Of a DNA stretch of 64,000 bases, positions 46,908 through 57,120 are shown piece after piece (positions within the stretch are counted from its first letter, which is position 1; the number at the start of each line of letters is the position of its first letter). The DNA is from Paraferrimonas sp. SM1919. GTDB taxonomy: Bacteria; Pseudomonadota; Gammaproteobacteria; Enterobacterales; Shewanellaceae. The DNA is taken from contig NZ_WINH01000010.1 of the NCBI RefSeq assembly GCF_010993985.1, positions 62,001 to 126,000 of the forward strand, written 5' to 3'. Position numbers and translations under genes: made by a program. The notes under the pieces are model-generated. The model was not told where the DNA came from and did not search any database. It saw only the letters and a program-made list of their open reading frames with translations.

Positions 46908-47693
46908 ATGATGAAAAAGTTTTTAGTTTTAGCAGCGGCAGCTGTTATGGGCTTAAGCGCACAAGCACAAGCTGAATACAAGTATGGTTTTGGTAGCATG
47001 TATCTTGATTACCAACACTGGCGTGATGGTGCAAACCCAATTACAGGACCAGGTGGTCAAGATCGTGCGTCTGGTCGTAACCAAGCGGTATTAGGTCTTG
47101 AAGGTGGTGCTGGTTTCTCTTGGGGTGAAGTTTACGGCTTCTATGATCACGAGAACATTGGTACTGCAGGTGAGAAAGAGAAAACTTCCGTTAAAGGTTC
47201 TGCTCACATCTACCTAGGTGATTCTGGTCTGTCTGCTTACGGTCAATTTTACAACCACGCTAACGCTAATGCTTCAGAGCATAACCAAGTATTAGGTCTA
47301 GGTTACACTGGGCTTGCAGGTAAAGGTTGGTTCTTCAAGCCTTGGATTGGTATGCACCAAATCCACAAGCGCGAAAACTATGGCTCAGCATTCAACTATT
47401 CTGGCGACAACGGTTATATGGCTGGTTGGTCGGCAATGTACCGCTTCAACGAAGATTGGTCATTCGTAAACTGGAACGAAATTGAATTTGACCGTGCTAA
47501 AGAAGTAGCAGCTGTTGAAGGTGGTGATTCATCTATTCAAGGTGCGGCGATCATCTTCTACCACCTAACTCAAAACTTCAAAATGGGCGTTCAGTACCGT
47601 TACTTTGAAAACAAGTTAGGCGTTTTCGGTTCGTCTTCAGGCACACAACACTACGGTGATGCACTAATTTACCGTATTGCTTACGATTTCTAA
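46908..47693 (+). CDS. Tsx-like nucleoside-specific outer-membrane channel
   Basis: A 261-residue outer-membrane barrel of the Channel_Tsx family (Tsx/OmpK). The signal peptide ends near QAQA, and the mature start has the aromatic-rich YGFGSMYLDYQHW. It ends in AYDF. Tsx channels let nucleosides cross the outer membrane, which fits its place just before the deo nucleoside catabolic operon. A strong terminator after its stop shows it is a separate transcript. Two ATG codons stand in tandem; the second (46911) is equally possible. Confidence 0.88.
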   Translation: MMKKFLVLAAAAVMGLSAQAQAEYKYGFGSMYLDYQHWRDGANPITGPGGQDRASGRNQAVLGLEGGAGFSWGEVYGFYDHENIGTAGEKEKTSVKGSAHIYLGDSGLSAYGQFYNHANANASEHNQVLGLGYTGLAGKGWFFKPWIGMHQIHKRENYGSAFNYSGDNGYMAGWSAMYRFNEDWSFVNWNEIEFDRAKEVAAVEGGDSSIQGAAIIFYHLTQNFKMGVQYRYFENKLGVFGSSSGTQHYGDALIYRIAYDF

Positions 47694-47721
47694 TAAAACT
47701 TAGAACTTGTTAACAAATTTT

Positions 47722-47749
47722 AAAAGGTGAGCGCTAGCTCACCTTTTTT
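47722..47749 (+). terminator. Intrinsic terminator between tsx-like gene and deoC
   Basis: An 11-base perfect stem (AAAAGGTGAGC at 47722-47732 with its complement at 47737-47747), loop GCTA, followed by Ts. Confidence 0.93.
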
Positions 47750-47859
47750 GTTTTCAAAATAAGATTTAATACGCATAAATAAAAGTAACTTGAATGGGTT
47801 TAATCCTTCCTGTTCTAAGCTAAAATATACAGATTCTTAATTCTTTATTGAGGCCTCCA

Positions 47860-48630
47860 ATGACCGATCTACAGCAAGCCGCTAAATTAGCAATCAGCTT
47901 CATGGACCTAACCACACTTAACGATGACGATACTGATGCGAAAGTGATTGCGTTATGCGAACAAGCGAACTCTCCAGCAGGTAAAACCGCTGCAATTTGT
48001 ATTTACCCACGCTTTATCCCTATTGCCCGCAAAACCCTAAAAGCCAATGGTTGTGAAGACGTAGCCATTGCCACAGTAACGAACTTCCCACATGGCAACG
48101 ACGACGTTGAAATTGCCGTAGCTGAAACCCGTGCTGCCATTGCCTACGGTGCCGACGAAGTAGACGTAGTGTTCCCATACCGTGCCCTTATGGCGGGCAA
48201 TGAAGAAGTAGGTTTTGAACTAGTTAAGGCCTGTAAAGCTGCCTGTGGCGACAAAATGCTGAAAGTGATCATCGAATCTGGTGAGTTAAAAACCGAAGAG
48301 CTAATTGCAAAAGCCTCTGAAATTTCAATTAAAGCTGGTGCCGACTTTATTAAAACATCTACCGGTAAAGTACCAGTAAACGCGACCCTAGAAGCAGCGA
48401 AAATCATGCTCAAAGCCATTAAAGAGCACAACCCTGAAGTGGGCTTTAAAGCCGCTGGTGGTGTTAAAGACGCACAGACTGCAGCTGATTATATGCAAGC
48501 GGCGATCGATACTTTAGGTCAAGAGTGGTTAACCAAAGACAAGTATCGTTTTGGCGCATCAAGCCTACTTGCTAACTTATTAGCAACTTTAGGTTACGGC
48601 GAAGCCAACACTGACAAAAATGCGTACTAA
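47860..48630 (+). CDS. deoC: DeoC, deoxyribose-phosphate aldolase
   Basis: Cleaves 2-deoxyribose-5-phosphate to acetaldehyde and glyceraldehyde-3-phosphate, the last step of deoxynucleoside catabolism in the cytoplasm. The 256 residues align closely with E. coli DeoC from the first residues ([20 protein letters not shown]), which fixes the start at ATG 47860 rather than the TTG at 47848. The Schiff-base lysine is in FIKTSTGK (K165). It is the first gene of deoCABD and 28 bases precede deoA. Confidence 0.97.
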   Translation: MTDLQQAAKLAISFMDLTTLNDDDTDAKVIALCEQANSPAGKTAAICIYPRFIPIARKTLKANGCEDVAIATVTNFPHGNDDVEIAVAETRAAIAYGADEVDVVFPYRALMAGNEEVGFELVKACKAACGDKMLKVIIESGELKTEELIAKASEISIKAGADFIKTSTGKVPVNATLEAAKIMLKAIKEHNPEVGFKAAGGVKDAQTAADYMQAAIDTLGQEWLTKDKYRFGASSLLANLLATLGYGEANTDKNAY

Positions 48631-48658
48631 TACTACTAACTAACGTTGAGCCTTTAAG

Positions 48659-49987
48659 ATGTTTTTAGCCCAAGAAGTTATCCGTTCAAAGCGTAACGGT
48701 AATAAGCTAAGCAAAGCCGAAATCGAGTTTTTTGTTAAAGGGATTAGCGACAATTCAATTTCTGAAGGTCAAGTAGCGGCCTTCGCCATGGCCACTTTCT
48801 TTAATGATATGGACATGGACGAGCGGGTAGCTTTAACGGCGGCCATGCGTGATTCTGGCGATACTATTGATTGGTCGCAAATGCACTTTGATGGCCCCGT
48901 GGTAGACAAACATTCTACCGGTGGGGTAGGTGATTTAACCAGCCTAGTGCTAGGGCCATTAGTCGCCGCCTGTGGTGGTTATGTGCCTATGATTTCTGGC
49001 CGTGGCCTTGGGCATACCGGTGGCACCCTAGATAAGCTAGACGCCATTAAAGGTTACCAAACCGAAGTCTCTAACGCTCAGTTTGAAAAAGTAGTAAAAC
49101 AAGCAGGCATTGCCATTATTGGTCAGTCGGCGTCGTTAGCGCCAGCGGATAAACGTTTATACGGTATTCGTGATGTCACCGCTACGGTTGACTCCATTGC
49201 CATGATCACTTCTTCTATTTTGTCGAAGAAATTAGCTGCTGGGCTAGAGTCGTTAGTCATGGACGTTAAAGTTGGCAGTGGTGCCTTTATGCCAACCATG
49301 GAGCAATCCATTGCCTTGGCAGAATCGATTGTGGGTGTGGGCACAGGTGCCGGCACGCCAACCAATGCCCTGCTGACAGACATGAATCAGGTGTTAGCGT
49401 CAAGTGCTGGTAACGCAGTAGAAATTCGTGAAACCCTAGCATTTCTAAAGAATGAACCTGTAAACCCGCGTTTGCGTGAGGTGACCCTAGCCCTAGCTAC
49501 ACAAATGCTACTGATTTCAGGCCTTGCCAGTGATGAACAACAGGCCCAAGCTAAACTAGAGCAAGCATTAACCAGCGGTAAAGCATTAGAACAATTTGCT
49601 AAAATGGTAACAGGTTTAGGTGGTGCGACCGATTTTGTTGAAAAACCAGATCTGTACCTACCACAAGCGAAAATCATTCGCCCGGTATACGCCCAGCAAG
49701 CTGGCTTTATTCAAACGATGGATACCCGCGCTATGGGTATGGCTGTGGTAGCCTTAGGTGGTGGACGTTCGCATCCAAGCCAAAGCTTAGATTACAGCGT
49801 AGGTTTAACGGATATTTGTAGCCTAGGTGATAAGCTAGATAGTCATACGCCAATTGCGATGGTGCACGCAAACAGTGAAGACACTTTCAATGCGGCACAA
49901 AAGTCTATATTATCCGCCATCCAATTAGGTGATTCACAAGTTGAACAACCGACTCAAGTCTACCAAGTGATTAACGGAAAGGCTTAA
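48659..49987 (+). CDS. deoA: DeoA, thymidine phosphorylase
   Basis: Phosphorolyses thymidine to thymine and deoxyribose-1-phosphate. The phosphate-binding signature KHSTGGVGD is present near residue 84, and the family motif [15 protein letters not shown] follows. Its 442 residues match E. coli DeoA (440). It lies between deoC and deoB, with 14 bases to deoB, in a standard salvage operon. Confidence 0.97.
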   Translation: MFLAQEVIRSKRNGNKLSKAEIEFFVKGISDNSISEGQVAAFAMATFFNDMDMDERVALTAAMRDSGDTIDWSQMHFDGPVVDKHSTGGVGDLTSLVLGPLVAACGGYVPMISGRGLGHTGGTLDKLDAIKGYQTEVSNAQFEKVVKQAGIAIIGQSASLAPADKRLYGIRDVTATVDSIAMITSSILSKKLAAGLESLVMDVKVGSGAFMPTMEQSIALAESIVGVGTGAGTPTNALLTDMNQVLASSAGNAVEIRETLAFLKNEPVNPRLREVTLALATQMLLISGLASDEQQAQAKLEQALTSGKALEQFAKMVTGLGGATDFVEKPDLYLPQAKIIRPVYAQQAGFIQTMDTRAMGMAVVALGGGRSHPSQSLDYSVGLTDICSLGDKLDSHTPIAMVHANSEDTFNAAQKSILSAIQLGDSQVEQPTQVYQVINGKA

Positions 49988-50001
49988 TAAAGAGGTTCTT
50001 A

Positions 50002-51222
50002 ATGAAACGAGCAATAATTTTAATGATGGATTCTTTCGGCCTTGGCGCTACCGTTGATGCTGAAAAATTTGGTGATGTTGGTTCAAACACGTTTGCCCAC
50101 ATTGCAGAGCACTGTGCCCAAGGTTTAGCCGATGACGGCCGCGAAGGCCCATTAAAATTACCAAACCTAACTAAATTAGGTTTATTTCATGCTGGTTTTG
50201 AAAGCTCGAACAAGTGGGCACCTGGCTTAGACGAATCGATTAGCGTGACTGGTGCTTACGGCCATGCCGCTGAAATTAGCTCAGGCAAAGACACCCCAAG
50301 TGGTCACTGGGAAATGGCCGGTGTGCCAGTATTGTTTGAGTGGGGATACTTCACTGATAAACAAAACTCGTTCCCGAAAGAGCTAACTGACAAAATTTTA
50401 GCCCGTGCCGAGTTAGAAGGCTTCCTAGGAAACTGCCACGGCAGTGGTACTGTGATCCTAGACGAGCTGGGTGAACAGCACATGAACTCGGGCTTGCCGA
50501 TTTTCTACACCTCGGTAGATTCGGTGTTCCAAATTGCCTGTCACGAAGAAACTTTCGGCCTAGACAACCTATACAAGCTTTGTGAAATTGCCCGTGAAGA
50601 GCTAGAGCCATATAACATTGGCCGTGTGATTGCGCGTCCATTTATTGGCAATAAAGCTGACGGTTTTGCCCGTACCGGCAACCGTAAAGACTATTCAATT
50701 GAGCCACCTGCAAAAACAGTTTTAGAAAAACTGGCGGAAGCTGGCGGTGAAGTGGTTAGCGTGGGTAAAATTGCTGACATTTATGCCCATAAAGGTCTAA
50801 CCCAAAAGGTTAAAGCTTCAGAGTTGCCAAATCTATTTGATGCAACCCTAGAGCAAGTGAAAAAAGCGGGTGACAACACCATTGTATTCACCAACTTTGT
50901 CGATTTCGATTCTCACTATGGTCATCGTCGTGATGTAGCGGGTTATGCCCGTGCACTCGAGTACTTTGATGCCCGTCTGCCAGAGCTATTCGAGCTATTA
51001 AACGAAGATGATTTAGTGATTATCACCGCAGACCATGGTTGCGACCCAACTTGGCCAGGCACGGATCACACCCGTGAACACGTACCTGTGATTGCCTTTG
51101 GTGCAGGACTCGCGGCAGGTTCATTAGGCCGTCGTGACACCTTTGCCGATATTGGTCAATCAATCGCATCCTATTTCGACCTAGAGCCAATGGCTTACGG
51201 TCAATCGTTTTTATCAAACTAA
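50002..51222 (+). CDS. deoB: DeoB, phosphopentomutase
   Basis: Interconverts (deoxy)ribose-1-phosphate and 5-phosphate, linking the phosphorylases to DeoC. It is an alkaline-phosphatase-superfamily metalloenzyme: the N-terminal MMDSFGLGA and the C-terminal TADHGCDP carry the Mn ligands. The 406 residues match E. coli DeoB (407). A ribosome site (AGAGG) precedes it, and deoD follows 14 bases later. Confidence 0.97.
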   Translation: MKRAIILMMDSFGLGATVDAEKFGDVGSNTFAHIAEHCAQGLADDGREGPLKLPNLTKLGLFHAGFESSNKWAPGLDESISVTGAYGHAAEISSGKDTPSGHWEMAGVPVLFEWGYFTDKQNSFPKELTDKILARAELEGFLGNCHGSGTVILDELGEQHMNSGLPIFYTSVDSVFQIACHEETFGLDNLYKLCEIAREELEPYNIGRVIARPFIGNKADGFARTGNRKDYSIEPPAKTVLEKLAEAGGEVVSVGKIADIYAHKGLTQKVKASELPNLFDATLEQVKKAGDNTIVFTNFVDFDSHYGHRRDVAGYARALEYFDARLPELFELLNEDDLVIITADHGCDPTWPGTDHTREHVPVIAFGAGLAAGSLGRRDTFADIGQSIASYFDLEPMAYGQSFLSN

Positions 51223-51236
51223 TTAGAGGTCAATCA

Positions 51237-51947
51237 ATGGCTACTCCACATATTAATGCTCCAGAAGGCGCTTTTGCTGAAACTGTTCTATTTCCAGGTG
51301 ATCCACTGCGTGCCAAGTATATTGCAGAAACTTTCTTAGAAGATGCAGTTCAAGTGACAGACGTCCGTAATATGTTTGGTTTCACCGGAACATATAAAGG
51401 CAAGCGCATCTCTGTAATGGGTTCTGGTATGGGGATCCCTTCAGCATCGATCTATGCAAAAGAACTGATCACAGAATATGGCGTTAAAAACCTAATCCGT
51501 GTGGGGTCATGTGGTGCCATTAGCCACGACGTAAAAGTTCGTGATGTGATTATCGGTATGGGTGCTGCAACTGACTCTAAAGTAAACCGTATGCGTTTTG
51601 GTGGTCACGATTTCGCAGCTATCGCTGACTACGGCCTACTAAACGCAGTAGTTGAATCAGCGAAAAAGCAAAACATTGCAACCCGCATTGGTAATGTTTT
51701 CTCTGCTGATCTTTTCTACTCTCCAGATCCTAGCATGTTCGATACCATGGAAAAAATGGGTATTCTAGGGGTGGAAATGGAAGCTGCAGGCCTTTACGGT
51801 GTCGCAGCTGAATTTGGTGCAAAAGCATTATGTGTGGTAACCGTTTCTGATCATATCCGCACTGGTGAAGCGACCACAGCAGAAGAGCGTCAAACTACCT
51901 TCAACGATATGATTGAAATGACTTTAGAAGCAACACTGACGCTTTAA
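51237..51947 (+). CDS. deoD: DeoD, purine nucleoside phosphorylase
   Basis: Phosphorolyses purine (deoxy)nucleosides to base plus (deoxy)ribose-1-phosphate. It is the hexameric bacterial type: ATPHINA at the N-terminus, [11 protein letters not shown] for phosphate binding, and [11 protein letters not shown] and TVSDHI near the active site. Length 236 residues. It ends the deo operon, followed by a bidirectional terminator shared with the convergent serB. Confidence 0.97.
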   Translation: MATPHINAPEGAFAETVLFPGDPLRAKYIAETFLEDAVQVTDVRNMFGFTGTYKGKRISVMGSGMGIPSASIYAKELITEYGVKNLIRVGSCGAISHDVKVRDVIIGMGAATDSKVNRMRFGGHDFAAIADYGLLNAVVESAKKQNIATRIGNVFSADLFYSPDPSMFDTMEKMGILGVEMEAAGLYGVAAEFGAKALCVVTVSDHIRTGEATTAEERQTTFNDMIEMTLEATLTL

Positions 51948-51966
51948 TCGATATTGCTGATAGAAT

Positions 51967-51999
51967 AAAAAGCCGAGCGCTGCTGCCCTCGGCTTTTTT
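51967..51999. terminator. Bidirectional terminator between deoD and serB
   Basis: An 11-base stem (51967-51977 with 51988-51998) with A-run on one side and T-run on the other, lying between convergent genes. It should stop transcription from both sides. Confidence 0.92.
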
Positions 52000-52000
52000 G

Positions 52001-52951
52001 TTAGTCTTCTAAAAGTAGCGGTAAGCTGTCCAAGCCTAGGTTTTGGATCGCGGTGTCGGCAGCATCAACCAAAGCGGCTTTACCATGGTAAGCAATACCA
52101 ACTGCAGCCTGTTTGATCATTGGAATATCATTAGCGCCATCCCCAATCGCTACGGTTTGACCGACTTTAATATTAAATTGCGCAGCTAATTTTAGTAAAA
52201 CTTGGGCTTTATAGTTGGCATCAACAACTTGACCAGAAACCGTGCCAAGTAAAATGCCGTCGCCAACGTCCAAATGATTGGCAAAAGCGGCATCAAGTTG
52301 CAATTGCTGTTTCAGCTGCTCAACAAAAGGAACAAAACCACCTGAGGCCACTGCCACTATCCAGCCGTGTTGTTTTAGTCTTGCGACCATAGCCTCAATA
52401 CCCGGCATTAAAGGCAGATCGGAGCATAATTGTTTAATAAAGTTTTCATCTGCGCCTTTAAGTTTACTTACTCTTTGTCTTAGGCTCTGTTCAAAGTCTA
52501 ATTGCCCCGCCATTGCTTGAGCGGTGACCGCTGCAACTTCTTGACCGACACCCGCTAATAAGGCCAATTCATCAATACATTCGATTGTAATAGCGGTCGA
52601 GTCCATATCCATCAACAATAGCCCTGGCTCGGATAAGCTTGCAGTCAATGTATCTTCGCAGACAACTTCTGTTTGTTGATCCACCATCCAAGTTAAATCC
52701 ACATCTTGTGGTAAGGCAATTCTCCAACCGTAGCAACGTCCACATGGTTGCAGAGGTTTTACCGCTACTTCTGAACTGAGTTGTTGGAGTAGTGTCTCTA
52801 TAGCATTTGAGTTGTAACTAAGTAGGCGCTTAAAGATAAAGTGCTCAGGCGCATCCTCAATTGGCAGAAGAGTTAATTGAGCAAATGTCGCTTTGCTGGT
52901 GGGGTTGGTTAACCATTGTTGAATTTGTGTCATTAAGAAACTCGTGTTCAC
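52001..52951 (-). CDS. serB: SerB, phosphoserine phosphatase
   Basis: Dephosphorylates phosphoserine in the last step of serine synthesis. The HAD motif I is DMDST (D115 nucleophile, D117), with motif III/IV GDGANDIPMIKQA near the C-terminus. An N-terminal domain of about 100 residues corresponds to the E. coli regulatory part. Length 316 residues. The extended start is GTG at 52951. An ATG six codons later (52933) is also plausible, since neither has a strong ribosome site. It converges on deoD and diverges from the ahpA-like gene, the arrangement known from Shewanella. Confidence 0.95.
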   Translation of the reverse strand: MNTSFLMTQIQQWLTNPTSKATFAQLTLLPIEDAPEHFIFKRLLSYNSNAIETLLQQLSSEVAVKPLQPCGRCYGWRIALPQDVDLTWMVDQQTEVVCEDTLTASLSEPGLLLMDMDSTAITIECIDELALLAGVGQEVAAVTAQAMAGQLDFEQSLRQRVSKLKGADENFIKQLCSDLPLMPGIEAMVARLKQHGWIVAVASGGFVPFVEQLKQQLQLDAAFANHLDVGDGILLGTVSGQVVDANYKAQVLLKLAAQFNIKVGQTVAIGDGANDIPMIKQAAVGIAYHGKAALVDAADTAIQNLGLDSLPLLLED

Positions 52952-53023
52952 TTAGCCTAAGCCGAGATTTATTATTTTGATGTATTATTAAATATTGATA
53001 ACCGAGTTACTAGCAGAACATTG

Positions 53024-53623
53024 ATGAAAATATTTACACGTTTAAATAGAGTCCAAAAAACTCAGCGTTTATTGGCTATTATTGCCAGTCTTGCGTTAGT
53101 GACGGTGAGCTTTGCTTATTTGAGAGAGGCTGAAGACAACGTTAGTAAATTGGTCCAGCAGCAAAGCTTTAATATAATGACTAATATGACACAACAGCTA
53201 GGATTGGCACTAGCCCCACTTTTACAAGAGAAAAAAGTAGAGCAATTACAATGGTTAACTGATACATGGGTCAAGGATCCTCAACTTCATAGCATCAGTA
53301 TTTTCCAAAATAATGGTAAATTACTGGTGCATTCAGTGAATTATCAGGGGGCTGATACTGTTAATGAGCAACAACTTATTACTATTGAGCAAGCTTCCCA
53401 GTTAATTGTCAGCCCTATCAACTGGCAGACTAATGATATTGGTTATATAAGATGCTATTTCGCTAAAGATGCTTTTAGCGAAGCGTTAATGATCCCCTTA
53501 CGAGACGCTAAGGATCAGCAAATACTCTTATTCGCGTTTATTTTTATTACTGGTTTTTTATTAAGCCAAGTGGTATCAGTGAAAAGAGCCAAATATCAAG
53601 TCTATAAAAATACCCAAAAGTAA
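53024..53623 (+). CDS. AhpA/YtjB (SMP)-family membrane protein
   Basis: A 199-residue inner-membrane protein with one helix near the N-terminus (about residues 16-34), a periplasmic sensor-like segment of about 125 residues, and a second helix near residues 166-186. This matches the E. coli YtjB/Smp family, which also lies divergent from serB; synteny is the main support, as sequence similarity is modest. The function of the family is unclear. I chose the ATG at 53024 rather than the TTG immediately upstream. In Shewanella radA-linked genes follow, but they are absent here. Confidence 0.75.
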   Translation: MKIFTRLNRVQKTQRLLAIIASLALVTVSFAYLREAEDNVSKLVQQQSFNIMTNMTQQLGLALAPLLQEKKVEQLQWLTDTWVKDPQLHSISIFQNNGKLLVHSVNYQGADTVNEQQLITIEQASQLIVSPINWQTNDIGYIRCYFAKDAFSEALMIPLRDAKDQQILLFAFIFITGFLLSQVVSVKRAKYQVYKNTQK

Positions 53624-53949
53624 TGTTATATAAGTTGAAAAACCTGCCATTAACATAGTAACTGGTTGTTTTTATTTACTTTGTTTTCCTCATTTATGTT
53701 TCGTTGAAAAAATTTAATTTTTTTGTCAACCAATTTAAAACGGCTGCGTTAGTAGTTATTAAAGTGGCTTAATCATTTCTCAATAGTTACCTAAAAAAGT
53801 CACCGAAGATTAAAAATTATTTAAGTTTTAAAATTAAATGGTCGTTGTATCTACTTTGTGTACCCTGTTAAATTGTTGATTTTAAAGGGAAAGTTAGATG
53901 ATCGGTTTAGGGTTAGCACTATTTGTGTCAAAATTTGGAGATAATAATA
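53624..53949. other. AT-rich intergenic region before the DUF4382 gene
   Basis: No gene is visible. The sequence is very AT-rich with several T-runs. A possible promoter is TTGTAT (53845-53850) and TTAAAT (53868-53873) with a 17-base spacer, about 75 bases before the lipoprotein start. GGAGA lies just upstream of that start. Confidence 0.4.
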
Positions 53950-54936
53950 ATGACATTTAACAAATCAAAAATGGTTTCAGCACTAGCGATGGCTGGTATT
54001 CTTACTTTAACTGGTTGCGAATCTGATGAAGCTAAAGAAGCAGTGTTCTCATTAGGTGTGAGTGATGCACCAGTCGAAAATGCTGAAGAAGTAAATATTG
54101 AGCTTGATCAAGTTAAACTTATCCCGATGAACGAAGATGGTTCAGAAAAAGGTGAAGAAGTAATTGTAGATACTTTCACCAACGAAGCGGGTGAAGAAGT
54201 TGATACTATCCAAGTGAATCTTCTTGATTTCCAAGGTACTAGCCAAATAAAAATCATTGATGAAACTCAAAATATTCAGTTAGATGCTGGTAATTACGAG
54301 ATGGAACTTGTTGTTGTAGATGCGGGTTCTTATGTTATTGAACAAGGTGACTCTGCTCAACAACCTATTAAAATCCCAAGCAGCCGTTTACGTTTAGGTG
54401 AGTTTGAAGTTGCAAGTCAATATGTACAAGTGGGTGATACCCCAGCTTATACTCTTGAATTCGATTTAACTCAATCATTAGTACAACGTGGCAATGCTAT
54501 TACCAACAATGGCTATATTGTTAAGCCACACGGTGTTCGTATTGTTAGCCAGTACGGTGATATTTCTGGTACTGTTGCTGGTGATTACACTAACTTAGGT
54601 ACTTGTAGCGTTTACGTTTATGCTGGTGATGTAGTTGAATATGGCGACTTATTTGATGCAAACGATGACATTTTTGATGCACCAGTTGAAGAGATTACAG
54701 CTGCAGCACCATTAGCAACCGTAAAAGTTGCTGATGATGGTTCTTACTCTATTGGTTTTGTGGCCCCTGGCGACTACCAAGCGGCACTATATTGTAGCGT
54801 AGTAGAAGACAACAACGTTCAGTTTGATGGATTAACAATTCCTGCTGCGGGCGAAATCACTCCAGATGTTGTGAGCTTTAGTGTGGCTAATCAAGAATCT
54901 GTTACTGTAAACTTTGACGCACCAGCTGCGCAATAA
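53950..54936 (+). CDS. DUF4382-domain lipoprotein
   Basis: A 328-residue lipoprotein (lipobox LTLTGC, Cys near residue 23). Residues about 33-185 fit DUF4382 (FSLGVSDAPVENAEEVNIEL), a beta-sandwich domain of unknown role common in marine bacterial lipoproteins. A second beta-rich domain from about residue 205 contains two cysteines (CSVYVY, YCSVVE). Acidic residues dominate, typical of exported marine proteins. I chose ATG 53950, preceded by GGAGA, over an earlier in-frame start. It is monocistronic with its own terminator. Confidence 0.82.
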   Translation: MTFNKSKMVSALAMAGILTLTGCESDEAKEAVFSLGVSDAPVENAEEVNIELDQVKLIPMNEDGSEKGEEVIVDTFTNEAGEEVDTIQVNLLDFQGTSQIKIIDETQNIQLDAGNYEMELVVVDAGSYVIEQGDSAQQPIKIPSSRLRLGEFEVASQYVQVGDTPAYTLEFDLTQSLVQRGNAITNNGYIVKPHGVRIVSQYGDISGTVAGDYTNLGTCSVYVYAGDVVEYGDLFDANDDIFDAPVEEITAAAPLATVKVADDGSYSIGFVAPGDYQAALYCSVVEDNNVQFDGLTIPAAGEITPDVVSFSVANQESVTVNFDAPAAQ

Positions 54937-55477
54937 GTTTAAATAACTGAATTAAACAAAGCTTACTCAATTGAGTATAAAGCTGAAGGGTTAACTTAAA
55001 CCATATTTTCAGCAAAATATAATCCCAAGCAGTTGTTACTGTTTGGGATTTTTTATGTTTATAGCAGAGCTGTGGGGAAAAGCACTGTCCTTGGTCTTAA
55101 TATAATGGCTGTTGCTGAAATCATGTTCTATTGCCTGGATTGATCTGAGAATATTGTCGAGCCCAGCTTCCATAAAAGGGACTAAGCCTTAGCCGCACAG
55201 AGGTTGCTATCTGTTATCCATGGCATTCATTTAATTGTTTAGGATTTCTTATAAATTTTATGTGTGTGCTTACTTCCTTGTTTTCTACTGACAGTTCGGT
55301 GTTTTTAAAAATAGGAATATTAATAATTGATAAAAATTAACTGATTATTAAATTTAGCTCACCGGTATTATTGTTCCTTGGGTTTGGTTGGTGTATTATT
55401 GATTTATCAGGTAAAAGTGCTTTTTATCTATAAAAACATTAATCACAACAAAGTTCGTAACAGAAAGGATTCGGTTT
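54937..55477. other. Gene-free region after the DUF4382 gene
   Basis: Besides the terminator at 55021-55055 I see no convincing gene. A short frame at 55378-55584 is on the leader of the next gene and looks like chance. The region is AT-rich and has no obvious repeat. Confidence 0.5.
55021..55055 (+). terminator. Intrinsic terminator after DUF4382 lipoprotein gene
   Basis: AATCCCAA (55021-55028) pairs with TTGGGATT (55043-55050), with inner CAGT/ACTG pairing around a TGTT loop, followed by Ts. Confidence 0.88.
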
Positions 55478-56182
55478 ATGACAAGTTTGTTTACTCCCTC
55501 ACAAATAAAGCTGGGTTCTCTTTTGGGGGGGCCAATGGCATCGTTGTATCTGCTACATCATGCCATGCAGGCAATCGGCCGTGATTCTTTAGCTGTTAAA
55601 GTTAAATGGATAGGAGGATTAGTGATCGTTAGTTTGTTGATCGCTACCCCCTTTGTGCCTCAATATCTGCCATATATAGTAACTTGTTTTGTCAGTTTTT
55701 TGCTGGTGATGTTACTGTTGAAAAAATGTTACCTGACTAAGCAAGCAATCATTAAGTCACAGCTCTATTCCCCCCATTCTAACTGGTTTGTTAGTTATAT
55801 TATTGTGACTTCGATAGTTTTGATGTTTTCATTATCTTATTTAAGTGTCAGTTTTTTCTTGCCAAATAGTCGCGTGATAAATAATTTAGTTAATGATTTT
55901 AATGGTAATGGCTTGCCGACAAGCGTTTCGATACTGGAGATTAAAGCCAGTAAAGATAATTATGGCGAGGGAATTATTTTTGACTTTAAGTTGCATGCGG
56001 ATGCTGTGTTGGATATTGAAATGGCGACGGATGATGAGATAAAAGAAATTGCGCTTGAAATGATTGACAAAAGTATCATAGATTATTTACTTAAAAGAAA
56101 TATTTACATTATTTTTAATTTTAGAGGGCAGTCCAATATGCCTGTTAATCAGGTTGTGTTGTCAAATAGGATAGATTATTAA
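55478..56182 (+). CDS. Membrane protein of unknown function
   Basis: Not assigned to a function. The 234-residue protein begins with FTPSQIKLGSLLGGPMASLYLLHHAMQAIGR, split here as a segment (residues 5-16 then 17-35) typical of a widespread group of uncharacterised bacterial membrane proteins. Predicted helices are at about 43-62, 64-82 and 104-127, followed by a soluble C-terminal part of about 100 residues with mixed strands and helices. GAAAGGA lies upstream of the ATG. The base composition is lower in GC than the operons to the left. The lipoprotein gene follows after 35 bases. Confidence 0.7.
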   Translation: MTSLFTPSQIKLGSLLGGPMASLYLLHHAMQAIGRDSLAVKVKWIGGLVIVSLLIATPFVPQYLPYIVTCFVSFLLVMLLLKKCYLTKQAIIKSQLYSPHSNWFVSYIIVTSIVLMFSLSYLSVSFFLPNSRVINNLVNDFNGNGLPTSVSILEIKASKDNYGEGIIFDFKLHADAVLDIEMATDDEIKEIALEMIDKSIIDYLLKRNIYIIFNFRGQSNMPVNQVVLSNRIDY

Positions 56183-56217
56183 ATATGAACTCTATCTATT
56201 GTATATAAATAAAGCTA

Positions 56218-56991
56218 ATGGGTAAAAAAATGGATTTAAAACCTTTTCTGATGTTATTTATGGTAAGTACTATATTGTCGGGATGTTGGGTCGATAATGA
56301 TTTTAAAGCTAGAAAGAAACAATATTTTAAAGACTACAAAGAGATAGTTGAAGAAAGTGTTGAAATTAGAACTCTACAAGATGAAATGGAGCAGCATCAA
56401 AAAAGGGTAGAAATACTGCAAAAGTTTAAATTACTGTCAAATAAGTATATAACGGAAGATAATCCTGAGGATTTTAACTTTCAAGTGTATTTAGATACTT
56501 TTATCTATCAATACATATTGCATGAAATTAATGAGATCTATACAAAACACCAAAACTTTAATAGCAAATTTAAAATAGAATCGAGCAAATCGTTTTTTCA
56601 TTTACAAGAGAATGAAAGGCTGGTGAATGAGCTGGTGGCCTTTTTAAATAAGAGAGTTGGTAATTTGTCTGATCTTAGGCAACAGCTAAGATCTAGACTG
56701 TTCACAGATGAACTTGATAAGCAACAACGTGTTAAGTTATGGAACCATATTGTTAGAGCAACTCAATCAGTTTGGTATGTAAATAAGTATGACTTATTGG
56801 ATATGTTGTATAAAGCAAAATTGACACAGGCGGCGATCATTACCTTGAAGAAGTATCCTGATAGTTTTGATTTTGAGGGCAGTGATATTATTTGGAAAAA
56901 TGCTGAAGCTGCCAATCATCACTTTAAATTAAGGCAACAATTAATTGATGAGTGGGAAAAGAAAAGAATTTATTATGGTAGATTTAGCTAG
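56218..56991 (+). CDS. Lipoprotein of unknown function with coiled coil
   Basis: Not recognised. A 257-residue lipoprotein (MVSTILSGC, lipid Cys near residue 22). After the Cys comes a highly charged helical stretch at about residues 30-70, likely a coiled coil (EIVEESVEIRTLQDEMEQ). The rest is largely helical with many Lys and Gln. The coding sequence is very AT-rich. A second ATG four codons in (56230) is possible. It lies 35 bases after the membrane protein and may form a pair with it. No homologue comes to mind. Confidence 0.65.
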   Translation: MGKKMDLKPFLMLFMVSTILSGCWVDNDFKARKKQYFKDYKEIVEESVEIRTLQDEMEQHQKRVEILQKFKLLSNKYITEDNPEDFNFQVYLDTFIYQYILHEINEIYTKHQNFNSKFKIESSKSFFHLQENERLVNELVAFLNKRVGNLSDLRQQLRSRLFTDELDKQQRVKLWNHIVRATQSVWYVNKYDLLDMLYKAKLTQAAIITLKKYPDSFDFEGSDIIWKNAEAANHHFKLRQQLIDEWEKKRIYYGRFS

Positions 56992-57080
56992 TAAATATTG
57001 CACAAAATAAAACGCTGAAGGTGTTCGGCAAAGCAATCATGTGAATAAATTCGCTAGTTTCCAGCACCATTGGTTGATAC

Positions 57081-57102
57081 AGCAGGTGCGCTCGCACCTG
57101 CT
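57081..57102. repeat. GC-rich perfect inverted repeat
   Basis: AGCAGGTGCG and CGCACCTGCT form a perfect 10-base stem separated by CT, in otherwise AT-rich DNA. No T-run follows on either strand, so it is not a classical terminator. It lies just beyond the end of the FG-GAP pseudogene. Confidence 0.7.
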
Positions 57103-57120
57103 ATTGAATGGGCGCAATTT

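Noticed and set aside
47848..47859. TTG start for deoC, four codons upstream
   Set aside because: Alignment with E. coli DeoC begins exactly at ATG 47860.
55378..55584. 68-codon frame before the membrane protein gene
   Set aside because: Overlaps the ribosome site and start of the better-supported gene at 55478 and has no domain.
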